Shown here one piece after another: positions 45,104 through 54,492 of a DNA stretch of 64,000 nucleotides. The stretch comes from Paenalicyclobacillus ferrooxydans (GTDB lineage Bacteria; Bacillota; Bacilli; Alicyclobacillales; Alicyclobacillaceae): positions 1-64,000 of the forward strand of contig NZ_LJCO01000038.1 of the NCBI RefSeq assembly GCF_001399675.1, written 5' to 3'. The position numbers were made by a program, and so were the translations under genes. Under the pieces are notes generated by a model, which saw only the letters and a list, made by a program, of their open reading frames with translations, ran no database searches and had not been told where the DNA came from. The stretch's first letter is position 1. Each line of letters starts with the position of its first letter.

Positions 45104-45790
45104 ATGCCGTGGTTTCGGGCCGCTCCAAACGGCCAAAATAGTGACAAGTTAGAGTGTCAAGCCTTTTCAGACGCGCACTATGGATCTGCCGCGTGGGACC
45201 TGCCTCTCACAGAGGCGGACTATTTCGTCATTGATATTGAGACCAGCGGCTATTCACCGCAGACTGACCTCGTCCTCTCGGTTGCTTCACTCCAAACGTC
45301 CTGGCACAGCAATAAACCAGCACTTGAGATCTGCCATGACTTGGTCGGCCACGCCGACCTGTCACGCGTTCCACAACACATCTGGACACTTACCGGGCTC
45401 ACACCTGAAATTCTGCGTGGCCAAGCGGCATGGCGCGATATTCTCCTAAACACGCTAAAGAGGGCTCAAAGCAGGGTGTGGGTTGCACACCACGCCCGCC
45501 ATGAACTGGCCTTTCTGCAAAAGTCAACACGAGATTTCTGGCGGCTCCAGCTTCGACCCATCGTCGTCGACACTGCACTGGTGGCCCAAGCCCTCACCGG
45601 AAGTTCCACTGTGCCTGTGCTCGAGGAAGTCTGTTCCTGGTTCGATGTACCGCTTGGAGCGCGACATCGCGCAGACGAGGACGTCAAGATGACCGCCATG
45701 GTATGGATGAAAGAAGCGCAGTTGTGCAAAGCCCTTGGATTAACCACGGTTGGACAGGTAGTTGAATGGACCCTTGCTGGCCAACATTAA
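45104..45790 (+). CDS. DnaQ-like 3'-5' exonuclease
   Basis: A 228-residue DEDDh exonuclease-fold protein similar to the PolC proofreading domain. Exo I is YFVIDIETSGYSP, Exo II is in VWVAHHARHELAFLQK and Exo III is in RHRADEDVKMTAMV. It has no polymerase part. It is commonly paired with DUF294 nucleotidyltransferases. The start is ATG at 45104 after GAGGTGAG; GTG at 45095, overlapping the upstream stop, is an alternative. The physiological substrate is unknown. Confidence 0.88.
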   Translation: MPWFRAAPNGQNSDKLECQAFSDAHYGSAAWDLPLTEADYFVIDIETSGYSPQTDLVLSVASLQTSWHSNKPALEICHDLVGHADLSRVPQHIWTLTGLTPEILRGQAAWRDILLNTLKRAQSRVWVAHHARHELAFLQKSTRDFWRLQLRPIVVDTALVAQALTGSSTVPVLEEVCSWFDVPLGARHRADEDVKMTAMVWMKEAQLCKALGLTTVGQVVEWTLAGQH

Positions 45791-45839
45791 AAGGCGCACT
45801 AGGGTCCCAGTCCGCCTCGCGTAGGGTTGAACAAATAGA

Positions 45840-47111
45840 TTACGTATTGTCGTAGACCTCAGACTCGTGACGAAGGAACGTCAGCAAATAGTATGTCGAT
45901 CCCACGAGATAAAAACCGGCTGTGACCGAAAACACAATTGCATACCCCGTGTATGAGCCATAGTGGTGAACAATCCGGGTACTGACCGGCCCCATCACAG
46001 CCCAGCCCAGACTCCATAATGTCTGCCCCACACTCACTGCGAATCCACGCATGTCTTCGTGGACCAGCGCCATCATGACAGAGTCCTGAATTGGGTTGGC
46101 GGCGTTCATGAGCGCATTTCTGATGACCACGGCTCCCGAAGCAAGCCAAGCGTGTGTCGCGTAAGCCGTCGTGAGCAAAAACGGGATCGACGATAATTGG
46201 AAGGTAACGGCAGCTTTGACCGCTCCAATCTTCCGCGCAAGCGGCGGACCGATAAACATCGCGAGTGCCGTTACGGCCTGGGCAAGGCCGATGACAATCC
46301 CAATTGCCACTTTCGTCATGTGAAACCGCTCGGCAAAATACAGGTTCAAGTAAGGAATCACGAGTCCTGCACCGAATCCGACAATCGTTGATGCAACAGC
46401 GAACTTCAGGACCAACATGAGTTGATCGCGCTGACCATGAAATCGCCCTGAGAGGGTCCATTTTCTCCCTTGTGTACGGGTGTTTTGGTCCACACGGCCC
46501 CCGCTGCGCTCATGAATCCTTGAGTACGGCAGTAACCCGAACAATGCAACTGCTGCGCCGAACAACAGTGTTGCGCGCAGCGACCAGATGGGGCCAAGCA
46601 GTCCGAGTAAGCCCTGCGCCATGCCGCCCGAGACCACACTCCCGAGTACCTGTGCGACCAGCGTGATGCCAAAGTTTACACTAAACAAGTGGAATCGTTC
46701 TTCCTTCGCCGTGTTCTCTGCGAGCAGGGGCAGTGCAGAAACCCAAATCACTGAAGCAACCATCCCTGCAACGAATGCACCCATGACAATCGTCCAAGGC
46801 GTATGTACCAAGGCCTGGGCCATCATCACAACACTGGTCAATGACCCAGCCCACAGGACAGCTTTTTTGCGACCCAGCTTGTCGCTGATGATGCCGGCGG
46901 GAACCAGTGACAGCGTACTCGCCAACGAACTTGCGGCGACATACGAACCCGCAACTGTATCTGGAAAACCTAAACTTTTGATATACAAGTTATAAAGGAT
47001 GGCGGCAAATCCCGTGCCGAACTGGGCCAGAAAAGAACCCAAAAAGAAGAGCCGCACATTTCGGTGCGCTCCCGTCAGGATATCGCGATACTCACGCAGG
47101 ATGGCTATCAT
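45840..47111 (-). CDS. MFS transporter
   Basis: A 423-residue protein with twelve predicted spans. The loop 2-3 signature is AGIISDKLGRKKAVLWAG, and a middle cytoplasmic loop (~195-215, RIHERSGGRVDQNTRTQGRK) separates the halves. The substrate cannot be deduced. It is a single gene, convergent with the exonuclease gene. Confidence 0.9.
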   Translation of the reverse strand: MIAILREYRDILTGAHRNVRLFFLGSFLAQFGTGFAAILYNLYIKSLGFPDTVAGSYVAASSLASTLSLVPAGIISDKLGRKKAVLWAGSLTSVVMMAQALVHTPWTIVMGAFVAGMVASVIWVSALPLLAENTAKEERFHLFSVNFGITLVAQVLGSVVSGGMAQGLLGLLGPIWSLRATLLFGAAVALFGLLPYSRIHERSGGRVDQNTRTQGRKWTLSGRFHGQRDQLMLVLKFAVASTIVGFGAGLVIPYLNLYFAERFHMTKVAIGIVIGLAQAVTALAMFIGPPLARKIGAVKAAVTFQLSSIPFLLTTAYATHAWLASGAVVIRNALMNAANPIQDSVMMALVHEDMRGFAVSVGQTLWSLGWAVMGPVSTRIVHHYGSYTGYAIVFSVTAGFYLVGSTYYLLTFLRHESEVYDNT

Positions 47112-47264
47112 ACGATGTCAACTCCCCTATTGCGCAACCTCACTGAGCATACACAGATGCCGCAAGATTGACAATAGGGGAGTCAAGGTGATCATCTTAT
47201 CCGTTCGCAACGTGGTGGTAATTGTGCCGTAACAGTCATATACAGCTTAACAATGTTCTGCCAG

Positions 47265-48431
47265 TTACATCTCTGAGTGCGTCGATGCTGCGGTTACTCT
47301 TACGTTGGTGTTTGCGATTCGTCCAAACCGCACGCGTGCCAGATAGACTGCAAAGCCTGCTGCGTGTTTGGCCATCTGCTGCTTCTGGCTGTCGTCAAGG
47401 AGTGATCGCGCCGGTTTCGGGTTAATTTCAATCACCCACACCCGGCCGTTGCGATCTGCACCGAGATCGAAGCCAACCAACCCAGCCCGTGGAACTCTGT
47501 CACTCAATTTCTTCGAACAAGCTAGTGCACAGGCCGTAAGTTCCTTGGTTGGAATCGTCACGCCATGTCGTGAAGCAAGTGTTTGGAGTTGTTCCATGCT
47601 CAGTCGCTCTCCGCCAGCAACAATGTTGGTCACTACGCCGTCAGCGGCTGCCAACTTGGGAACAACGCCAACCACATGCCACTCACCGTCCACACCGCGC
47701 TCTGTCACCACGCGGAAATCAACGCTTCTTCCATCAATGTTGAGGAGCGGGATACCCTTTTGAACAAGATGGTTAACCCGGGTTCGGCTTCGCAGAATAC
47801 GCTGCAAGTCACTGCGTCCAACCACCCGCCGGAGTTTTTGCACACCCTGATTAGAACGATCGACACTGATCCGGTACTTTTGGCCCCCAAGAGCCTCGAC
47901 ACGCATCACACCGGATCCACCATAGCCTCCAACCGGTTTTACATACGTGACCTTCCACTCATCAATCGCGCGAACGGCTCGATCGACATCTTTGAGCAGC
48001 AACGTATCCGGCACGTATCGGCCAAGCCCTGCAGACTTCATAAAGCTGACGGATTGCCACTTACTCGGCAAAGGCGGATTGAAAAGCGGGATTCCCCGTT
48101 CCTTGGCCTCGGCCCTCATTTTTCGACATTTTCCCTGTACCGCCAAGTGTACAAATACGTTCTCGTAAATCACATCTGGCAGCCGTTCCGTGGTGCGCTC
48201 CCAGTCCCCATACGGACGCGCTGCGCTGACCGGCTTCCACCCAGAGACGGAGCCTGTCGCCCAGTTCACGTCGTCAGGATTAAATATAATCATCCTCGCG
48301 CCAAGTCCGGCAGTGGATTCTGCCATGCGACAATAGTGTAGCGCGGGGCGTTTTGCTTTTCGACCCTTCAGGGTCTTCTCCTTCGCTTGCACAGTTGTTG
48401 CTACGCCAACAAGAAATTGTCTTGGTGCCAT
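47265..48431 (-). CDS. YheC/YheD-family ATP-grasp protein
   Basis: A 388-residue member of the endospore coat-associated YheC/D family. An N-terminal domain (~1-140, with IIFNPDDVNW and VIYENVFVHL) precedes an ATP-grasp domain: YVKPVGGYGGSGVMRVE (ATP-binding loop), VDFRVVTERGVDGEWHVVGVV and GFDLGADRNGRVWVIEINPKPAR (metal-binding). The acid-amine ligation substrate is unknown. A second, shorter family member is encoded at 61.7-62.5 kb. This supports a spore-forming host. Confidence 0.88.
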   Translation of the reverse strand: MAPRQFLVGVATTVQAKEKTLKGRKAKRPALHYCRMAESTAGLGARMIIFNPDDVNWATGSVSGWKPVSAARPYGDWERTTERLPDVIYENVFVHLAVQGKCRKMRAEAKERGIPLFNPPLPSKWQSVSFMKSAGLGRYVPDTLLLKDVDRAVRAIDEWKVTYVKPVGGYGGSGVMRVEALGGQKYRISVDRSNQGVQKLRRVVGRSDLQRILRSRTRVNHLVQKGIPLLNIDGRSVDFRVVTERGVDGEWHVVGVVPKLAAADGVVTNIVAGGERLSMEQLQTLASRHGVTIPTKELTACALACSKKLSDRVPRAGLVGFDLGADRNGRVWVIEINPKPARSLLDDSQKQQMAKHAAGFAVYLARVRFGRIANTNVRVTAASTHSEM

Positions 48432-48555
48432 CCCCTATGTCACCTCATCCTTCGACCTTGCACATTATATGAAGCCTAAATTTGTTCGACTGTGCAAACG
48501 TCTATAGGCATACGTTTTGAAGTGGATAACCGGATCAAATAAGGGAGTGATTACA

Positions 48556-48960
48556 TTGCTGCGAACAGTGTGCAAAGGCAAGATTCACCGCGCCACGGTT
48601 ACCCAGGCGGACCTCAATTATATGGGCAGCGTAACCGTGGACGCGCAACTTCTAAAAGCAGCCAATATTTTGCCGTATGAAATGGTGCAAATCACAAATC
48701 TGTCCAACGGCGTCATCTGGCAGACCTACGCCCTGGCAGCAGAGGAAGGTTCAGGAAAATTGTGCTTGAACGGCCCACCCGCGCGATTATTCCAGCCTGG
48801 CGATAAAGCCATCATTCTGTCACTTGCCTTGATGTCTGATGAGGAATGGTCCGAAATGACTTCAAACGTCGTGTTTGTTGATGACAAGAACCAGATTGCA
48901 TCGGTTGTGTCGCATCCTATGAAAAACGAACCGGGTTGGAAACCAGACGTACTGAATTGA
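48556..48960 (+). CDS. panD: aspartate 1-decarboxylase
   Basis: A 134-residue pyruvoyl enzyme that makes beta-alanine for pantothenate. Self-cleavage occurs between Gly24 and Ser25 in LNYMGSVTVD; Lys9 (KGKIHRA), Tyr58-region (GVIWQTYAL) and NGPPARL are present. The start is TTG at 48556 with AAGGGAG 8 nt upstream, which places the cleavage site exactly at 24/25. panB and panC are not in the window. Confidence 0.96.
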   Translation: MLRTVCKGKIHRATVTQADLNYMGSVTVDAQLLKAANILPYEMVQITNLSNGVIWQTYALAAEEGSGKLCLNGPPARLFQPGDKAIILSLALMSDEEWSEMTSNVVFVDDKNQIASVVSHPMKNEPGWKPDVLN

Positions 48961-49001
48961 GAGCAGCGATGTATGATTTGTCGAGCGGTGGTCTCGCTAA
49001 A

Positions 49002-49029
49002 AAAGCAGTCGGGGCTACCCGACTGCTTT
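49002..49029. terminator. bidirectional terminator between panD and queF
   Basis: AAAGCAGTCGGG and CCCGACTGCTTT pair over 12 bp with a 4-nt loop. The T6 tail is on the minus strand, so it best serves queF. Confidence 0.88.
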
Positions 49030-49102
49030 CCCGCTTCCGATTGCTTTGCAACGCTTCGGTAACGAACATCCACCAACTTGCGCGTCCAATGTACCTCCCA
49101 AG

Positions 49103-49462
49103 TTACTCCGGACGACGGTACTCCGTTGTCACCTTGGTATGAATGCCGCCGCGGACAGTGAAGTCTGTGGTCACTCGAGCCATTCTCGGCTGAGCTGCAG
49201 CAACAAAGTCATTGAGGATGATGTTGGTCACATCTTCGTGGAAATGACCCTCGTTGCGAAAACTCCAGAGATACAGCTTCAGCGACTTGAGTTCCACCAG
49301 GTGATCGGCCGGCTGATACACCACAGTGACCGTTGCAAAGTCGGGCTGCCCTGTCATGGGGCAAAGCGTCGTAAATTCGTTCGTGGACATTTCAACGTCG
49401 TAAACTTTATCTGGGTGCGGGTTTGGAACCACGACCAGTTCTTTGGTTGGTTGAGTAGACAC
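49103..49462 (-). CDS. queF: NADPH-dependent preQ0 reductase
   Basis: A 119-residue type I (unimodular) QueF, which reduces 7-cyano-7-deazaguanine to preQ1 for queuosine in tRNA. It shows the nucleophilic cysteine and Asp in TTLCPMTGQPDFATVTV and the family motif in ELKSLKLYLWSFRNEGHFHE. The start is taken as GTG at 49462 with GGAGGG 7 nt upstream. queC, queD and queE are not nearby. Confidence 0.95.
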   Translation of the reverse strand: MSTQPTKELVVVPNPHPDKVYDVEMSTNEFTTLCPMTGQPDFATVTVVYQPADHLVELKSLKLYLWSFRNEGHFHEDVTNIILNDFVAAAQPRMARVTTDFTVRGGIHTKVTTEYRRPE

Positions 49463-49664
49463 CAGCAATCCCTCCATGGGTATTCGTCATTCCGTCAACA
49501 CTATACTGAACATGCTCCATTCGCGCAACGGGACAAGCGAAAATGTCTTTGCAGAGACCGTCGCCTCGAACTCAGCCTTCCACCCAAACTTTCCATTCTG
49601 ACAAGGCTTCGCTACACTAGGACGGAGATATCCATGGTTGGGTCCAGAAGGGAGTCTACACAGC

Positions 49665-51254
49665 GTGGCAGAAGTCGGTTTACCTACTGAATTTACTCGA
49701 CAAATGGAGTACCTGCTCGGTGATGAGTGGCGATCTTTACGTACAGCGATGGAAACGAAGCCTGCCCTTCGAGGACTTCGATTGCATCGTTGGACAATCG
49801 AGGACGACAGCCAATTTGCAAATCCGGCAGCAAATCTCCCTGATGTACCTGCAGTTGTCAATCATCTGCGATCCGATGACCTTTACGCCATCGCACACCC
49901 TGCTTTGCTCCCTCACTTCATCAAGGAGCAGCTTGGTAAGCCGGTTCCATGGATGGATGACGGTTTCTATATTGACGTGGACAGCAACCTTGGAAAGACA
50001 ATCTACCACGATGCGGGTGCGTTCTACATCCAGGAGCCGTCTGCAATGGCCGTAGCATCTGCCGTACAGGCCAGGCCGGGAGAGCGCGTGCTTGATTTAT
50101 GTGCTGCACCAGGCGGAAAGACAACAGCCCTCGCACGTTCCCTGCGCGGACAAGGTGTGCTCGTGGCAAACGAGATCCATCCAGTGCGCGTGACCATTCT
50201 CGCGCAAAACCTGGAGCGGCTTGGAGTGCCTGCTGTCGTCGTCAACGAGTCACCCGAGCGGCTTGCACACGCATGGCCAGAGTACTTTGACGTTGTGTTG
50301 GTGGATGCCCCCTGTTCTGGCGAAGGCATGTTCCGCAAAGACGACACGGCCCGCGCAGAATGGACCCCCGATGCCCCGAAGGTGTGTGCACTGCGCCAGC
50401 GCGACATCCTGCGAAACGCAGTTCAATTGGTCCGTCCCGGTGGTCGATTGGTCTACTCCACCTGTACTCTCAATCCCATTGAAAACGAACAGGTAGCCGC
50501 GTGGGCTGTGCAGGAGTTCGGGCTCATCTTACAACCGCTGCCTGATTGGCCCGGATGGTCATCAGGTCGGCCTGAGTGGGCGGATGACAACCCTGACGTG
50601 GCGCTGACACGGCGGCTCTGGCCGCATCTCGGCGAAGGCGAGGGACACTTCGTTGCTGCTTTTCGGGTACCTAATCAAATAGAGTTGAACCCTTCGACGG
50701 GTCTTGGAGCAGTTCAGGATGTCAAACCTTCGAACTTTGACGGAGGACGGAGAGCTTTGGTGATGGATCGTCGCGCGCGAGGGAATCGTGAAAACGGACC
50801 GAGCAAAAAGGGCAGGTCAGCGGGAAATGATCAAGCTGTAACCATGTGGTACGGGCTGATGGACGATTTGTTTACAGACCACCCTGCTGCTTGGAACACA
50901 CCTGTCATCAGAAAAGGCTTACTGTTCGAACCGGCCCCGCCCGACCTCGATACAACCGGCCTGAAGGTCCTGCGCACAGGCGTGTGTCTGGCCGAGCTGA
51001 TTGGTCAGCGCCTCGGGCCCCACCATAGTCTCGCGATGGCCGTCAATCCAGGTATCCTCCGAAAGCGGGTGGAACTGTCAGCTGATGAGGCGACAGCCTA
51101 CATGGCAGGAAATACGCTTGACAGGCCAACAGAGTCCGGCTGGAACTGGTTATCCACGGCTGGGTCAATCCCCGTTGGTTGGGGTAAAGGAGTGCCCGGT
51201 CGAGTCAACAACGCTTACCCACGCGGGTTGCGCAGGTCAGGGTTACTGACGTAA
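49665..51254 (+). CDS. RsmF-like rRNA (cytosine-C5) methyltransferase
   Basis: A 529-residue SAM enzyme of the NOL1/NOP2/Sun family. The SAM site is VLDLCAAPGGKTTALA, and the two catalytic cysteines are in VDAPCSGEGMFRK and YSTCTLNPIENEQV. An N-terminal RNA-binding part precedes them, and the C-terminal ~170 residues match the RsmF/PUA-like tail. It probably methylates C1407 or a neighbouring 16S position. GTG at 49665 with AAGGGAG upstream is the preferred start. Confidence 0.92.
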   Translation: MAEVGLPTEFTRQMEYLLGDEWRSLRTAMETKPALRGLRLHRWTIEDDSQFANPAANLPDVPAVVNHLRSDDLYAIAHPALLPHFIKEQLGKPVPWMDDGFYIDVDSNLGKTIYHDAGAFYIQEPSAMAVASAVQARPGERVLDLCAAPGGKTTALARSLRGQGVLVANEIHPVRVTILAQNLERLGVPAVVVNESPERLAHAWPEYFDVVLVDAPCSGEGMFRKDDTARAEWTPDAPKVCALRQRDILRNAVQLVRPGGRLVYSTCTLNPIENEQVAAWAVQEFGLILQPLPDWPGWSSGRPEWADDNPDVALTRRLWPHLGEGEGHFVAAFRVPNQIELNPSTGLGAVQDVKPSNFDGGRRALVMDRRARGNRENGPSKKGRSAGNDQAVTMWYGLMDDLFTDHPAAWNTPVIRKGLLFEPAPPDLDTTGLKVLRTGVCLAELIGQRLGPHHSLAMAVNPGILRKRVELSADEATAYMAGNTLDRPTESGWNWLSTAGSIPVGWGKGVPGRVNNAYPRGLRRSGLLT

Positions 51255-51269
51255 ACACCACGCGCAAAA

Positions 51270-51319
51270 AACCAGGGCTGTCCCTTGGCGGTCGTCTCCG
51301 CTATTGGACAGCCCTGGTT
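51270..51319. terminator. bidirectional terminator between methyltransferase and thiolase
   Basis: AACCAGGGCTGTCC and GGACAGCCCTGGTT pair over 14 bp. A T6 tail on the minus strand ends the thiolase transcript. Confidence 0.9.
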
Positions 51320-51395
51320 CCTATCGTTCCCCTTTCGAACACTTTTTGCCGCATGTCGTATTCCCGAGCCGACGCCAGACGCACGCTAAGCTCAA

Positions 51396-52580
51396 TTAGC
51401 GAGCGAGATTCTCCACCACCATTGCAATCCCCTGGCCACCCCCGATACACAGCGAAGCCACACCGTACTGTTCTTTCCTGTGACGAAGTTCGTACATCAA
51501 CGTCAGCAACAACCTTGCACCGCTGGCACCGACAGGATGCCCGAGCGCGATGGCTCCGCCGTTTACATTTGTGCGTTCCCGCGGCAGTCCGAGTTCCTTT
51601 TCCACGCTGAGATATTGTGAAGCAAACGCTTCATTCACTTCCCAGAGGGCAATGTTGTCCTTTTCAAGTCCGGCATTTTTGAGCGCAAGTTGAATCGCGG
51701 GAACTGGACCGATGCCCATGTAGGCCGGGTCTACGCCAACAACACCATAACTGACGATCCGGGCAAGCGGTTGTAGTCCGTTTTGCGCGACGGCGTCTTC
51801 AGAAGCAAGGACAACTGCACCGGCTCCGTCGTTGATCCCGCTCGAATTAGCCGCTGTGACCGTACCGTTCTTTTGAAATGCCGGGCGCAGTTTAGCCATC
51901 GCTTCGAGCGACGCCTCAGGCCGAATGTGCTCGTCGTGCTCCACCAGAACCTCGCCTTTACGGGATTTCACTGGAACAGGAACAATTTCCTCTGCCAGTC
52001 GACCGGCTTCCCTTGCCGCAGCTGCCCGTTGTTGGCTGACCAAAGCAAACTCATCTTGCGCTTCCCTGGAGATCTCGTACCTTTTGGCCAGGTTCTCTGC
52101 CGTGATACCCATCGGATAACCGCTGTGGCAGTCCGTGAGGACCTCACTGAGCATGTCAACCGCGGTGTTGTCACCCATTCTGTACCCAAATCTGGCACCG
52201 CGCAGAAGATACGGAGTCAGACTCATCGACTCAGCACCGCCGGCAAGCGCAATCTGGCTTTCACCGAGCATCACATCTTTGGCTGCAGTAACAACCGCCT
52301 GTAGTCCAGAACCACAGAGTCGATTGACCGTAAGTGCTGGCACCTCCTGCGGAATCCCTGCGGTCAACTCCACATGACGTGCAAGATATGCCGATCCGTC
52401 ATGGGACTGAATCACATTTCCGAATACGACATTGTCGACTTGCAGAGGATCGACGCCTGCCCTCTTCAAGGCTTCTGACGAGGCAAGCGCTCCAAGCCTG
52501 GTTGCAGTCTCTGCTGCGAGTGATCCACCGTAGGTTCCAAACGGAGTTCGAGCCCCGTCTAATACATAAACCGCTTTCAT
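51396..52580 (-). CDS. acetyl-CoA acetyltransferase (thiolase)
   Basis: A 394-residue thiolase of normal length. The acyl-enzyme cysteine is in VNRLCGSGLQAVV (~Cys88), the middle signature is in NVNGGAIALGHPVGASGAR, and the second cysteine is in YGVASLCIGGGQGIAMV. It either condenses or cleaves acetoacetyl-CoA and other 3-ketoacyl-CoA. It is a single gene and may complete beta-oxidation with the acyl-CoA cluster at 21-29 kb. Confidence 0.95.
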   Translation of the reverse strand: MKAVYVLDGARTPFGTYGGSLAAETATRLGALASSEALKRAGVDPLQVDNVVFGNVIQSHDGSAYLARHVELTAGIPQEVPALTVNRLCGSGLQAVVTAAKDVMLGESQIALAGGAESMSLTPYLLRGARFGYRMGDNTAVDMLSEVLTDCHSGYPMGITAENLAKRYEISREAQDEFALVSQQRAAAAREAGRLAEEIVPVPVKSRKGEVLVEHDEHIRPEASLEAMAKLRPAFQKNGTVTAANSSGINDGAGAVVLASEDAVAQNGLQPLARIVSYGVVGVDPAYMGIGPVPAIQLALKNAGLEKDNIALWEVNEAFASQYLSVEKELGLPRERTNVNGGAIALGHPVGASGARLLLTLMYELRHRKEQYGVASLCIGGGQGIAMVVENLAR

Positions 52581-52858
52581 CTCAGTTAGCTCCTTTCAAA
52601 CCTCATATACTTACGATTATCCCACGAAGTCCAAGCGCCGTATATGAAAAATCTTGTGGCTGGACAATCGTCCTGGTGTGAGACGCCCGGAGGAACCCCA
52701 CGTCCCCATTCGCTGCAAGGGACGCCCCCATGTTACTTGTACATTTCGAATTTGGACATTGACATTTTGAATATCGATATTAATAATATAAATAAGATGA
52801 GCTATACCGAATATGAATTTTATCGTTCCGAAAGTCTCTAGCCTGAGGATGATGTGGA
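52581..52858 (+). promoter_or_regulatory. promoter region of the DUF2089-DUF4097 pair
   Basis: An AT-rich stretch within a G+C-richer region. TTGACA (52759-52764) and AATAAT (52782-52787) lie 17 nt apart. A perfect 12-nt palindrome, AATATCGATATT (52770-52781), fills most of the spacer, where a repressor would block RNA polymerase. Confidence 0.6.
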
Positions 52859-53269
52859 GTGCCATATCCAGTACCGACGAAATGTCCTGCCTGTGCGAGT
52901 CAAATGGTGATTACGGAACTTGCGTGTCCGGAGTGCCAGACCAAAGTACAAGGTGTCTTTGAAGGCAGCGCATTGCAACGTTTGACCAGCGACCAACTGC
53001 AGTTTGTGGAGACGTTCCTTCGCTGCAGAGGCAACATTAAGGAAGTTGAACGCGACCTGAAAATTTCCTATCCAACTGTCCGATCCCGCTTGGATCAAGT
53101 CATCCAATCTCTGGGTTATTCTGTGTCAGACGATGAGTCACAGCTCGAAACTGACCCAGCCGAAGATGTGTTGGAAGCCCTTGACACCGGATCGCTGACC
53201 TTTGAAGAAGCATTAGAGCGTTTACAGAATGGGCCAAACACAAAGAAGGGGCGGAACGCGAATGAATGA
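52859..53269 (+). CDS. DUF2089-type zinc-ribbon/helix-turn-helix protein
   Basis: A 136-residue protein. Residues 9-26 have CPACASQMVITELACPEC, a zinc ribbon. The middle (LTSDQLQFVETFLRCRGNIKEVERDLKISYPTVRSRLDQVIQSLGY) is a helix-turn-helix typical of DUF2089. A short acidic tail follows. It may control its own promoter, which has a palindrome in the spacer. The start is GTG at 52859. It overlaps the DUF4097 gene by 8 nt. Confidence 0.85.
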   Translation: MPYPVPTKCPACASQMVITELACPECQTKVQGVFEGSALQRLTSDQLQFVETFLRCRGNIKEVERDLKISYPTVRSRLDQVIQSLGYSVSDDESQLETDPAEDVLEALDTGSLTFEEALERLQNGPNTKKGRNANE

Positions 53270-54263
53270 ACGCATGAAAATCCTGCAAATGTTAAGTGAG
53301 GGTAAAATTACTGCGGAACAAGCTGAGTCCCTGCTCACCGCATTGGAAGGTCGGTCTGCCAGAGAACGCCTGCGGTTTCGACCTCTCGACCGAAGCACAC
53401 TCACAGACCTAAAGAACCTTGGCGCACAGGTCTCCGCCACCGTGACGCAGTCTCTGGCCGAAGCACGTCGTGCACTCGAGGGCCAACTCGATTCCCTTTC
53501 CTTTACTTCACCGACCGTATCTGTCACCCATGACATCCATTTACCAGAGCAGATTGGACGACTAACGGCTCAGACAATCAATGGCTCCATTCAAGTGACC
53601 TGCTGGGATGAGCCGTACGTACAAATCCATGTTCGAGCCAAGGCTAAGACCAACAACCTGTCAGAAGCCAAAAAGGCATTGGTTAGTGCACTGCAAACCG
53701 ATGAGCATGATGACCACTATCACCTGACCATTGCGCATGGCGACCGGCACAGTGATACCGGCGTCCAAATTGTAGGTGCTCAGTTGGATATCTCTGTACC
53801 GAGAGGCTTCCGGGAAGTCGATCTACGGTCACACAACGGCCGTATCTATGCCGATGGAGTTGTACTGGAAGACCTGCGCTTCGAAACGACAAATGGGGGG
53901 CTCTCGCTCTACCGAACGGCAGCTGAAAGGATGTCTCTGTCGTCTGAAAACGGCGGGATCGAGCTCGTTCAGTGTTTGAATTCATCAACCAAACAGTTAC
54001 AGGCTTCCACCAAGAATGGGGGCATCAGTATCGAAGCCCTGCCCGCAGATTTACGAGCGTCGGGCCGTGCACAAACCATGTTCGGTCGTGTTGATGTCAG
54101 CGACCCACGCTTTCTCGTTACGTTTGAGGATGCGATGAAAAGAAGCCATGCACGCTTCCAGACCAGCATTTCGCTCGATAACGAGGACGAAGACGTGATT
54201 GCCGTCGGAGAAGTGCGAATGATGTTGGAGACTCGCAACGGATCGGTGCGAATCAAACCTTGA
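53262..54263 (+). CDS. DUF4097-family protein (YvlB-like)
   Basis: A 333-residue protein. A short N-terminal helical module (MKILQMLSEGKITAEQAESLL) precedes a linker and a long C-terminal beta-repeat domain (strand pairs with NGSIQV, NGRIYADG, NGGLSLY, NGGIELV, NGGISIE) typical of DUF4097 beta-helices. Bacillus YvlB is coregulated with cell-envelope stress genes. It has no membrane span. Translational coupling with the DUF2089 gene suggests they act together. Confidence 0.85.
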   Translation: MNERMKILQMLSEGKITAEQAESLLTALEGRSARERLRFRPLDRSTLTDLKNLGAQVSATVTQSLAEARRALEGQLDSLSFTSPTVSVTHDIHLPEQIGRLTAQTINGSIQVTCWDEPYVQIHVRAKAKTNNLSEAKKALVSALQTDEHDDHYHLTIAHGDRHSDTGVQIVGAQLDISVPRGFREVDLRSHNGRIYADGVVLEDLRFETTNGGLSLYRTAAERMSLSSENGGIELVQCLNSSTKQLQASTKNGGISIEALPADLRASGRAQTMFGRVDVSDPRFLVTFEDAMKRSHARFQTSISLDNEDEDVIAVGEVRMMLETRNGSVRIKP

Positions 54264-54390
54264 ATGCGTCTAGGCTTGGTAATGCACACGATCACTAAAT
54301 CCAAGCTCTGCCCATTCAGTTGACGCCATGAAGTCTCTGCATGAAACGGCGGCAGAAAGTAAAACCTGTTCATAGAGGTCACGTCCAAAA

Positions 54391-54443
54391 AGAGGGGTGA
54401 CTGAGAAAGGATGCCCAAAGGCCCTTTCCAGTTACCCCTCTTC
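54391..54443 (+). terminator. terminator of the DUF2089-DUF4097 operon
   Basis: AAGAGGGGTGACTG pairs with CAGTTACCCCTCTT, extended by GAAAGG/CCCTTTC inside, and is followed by CAAACTTTT. Confidence 0.85.
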
Positions 54444-54492
54444 AAACTTTTATCGATCCGTCATCTCATCGATCCGTCAGGAGGCATCTGTC

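Noticed and set aside
47186-47233. 14-codon GTG frame behind AGGGGAG
   Set aside because: Too short and without any other support.
52644-52841. 65-residue frame upstream of the DUF2089 gene
   Set aside because: No ribosome site, and the composition reflects the AT-rich promoter region (NLDIDILNIDINNINK).
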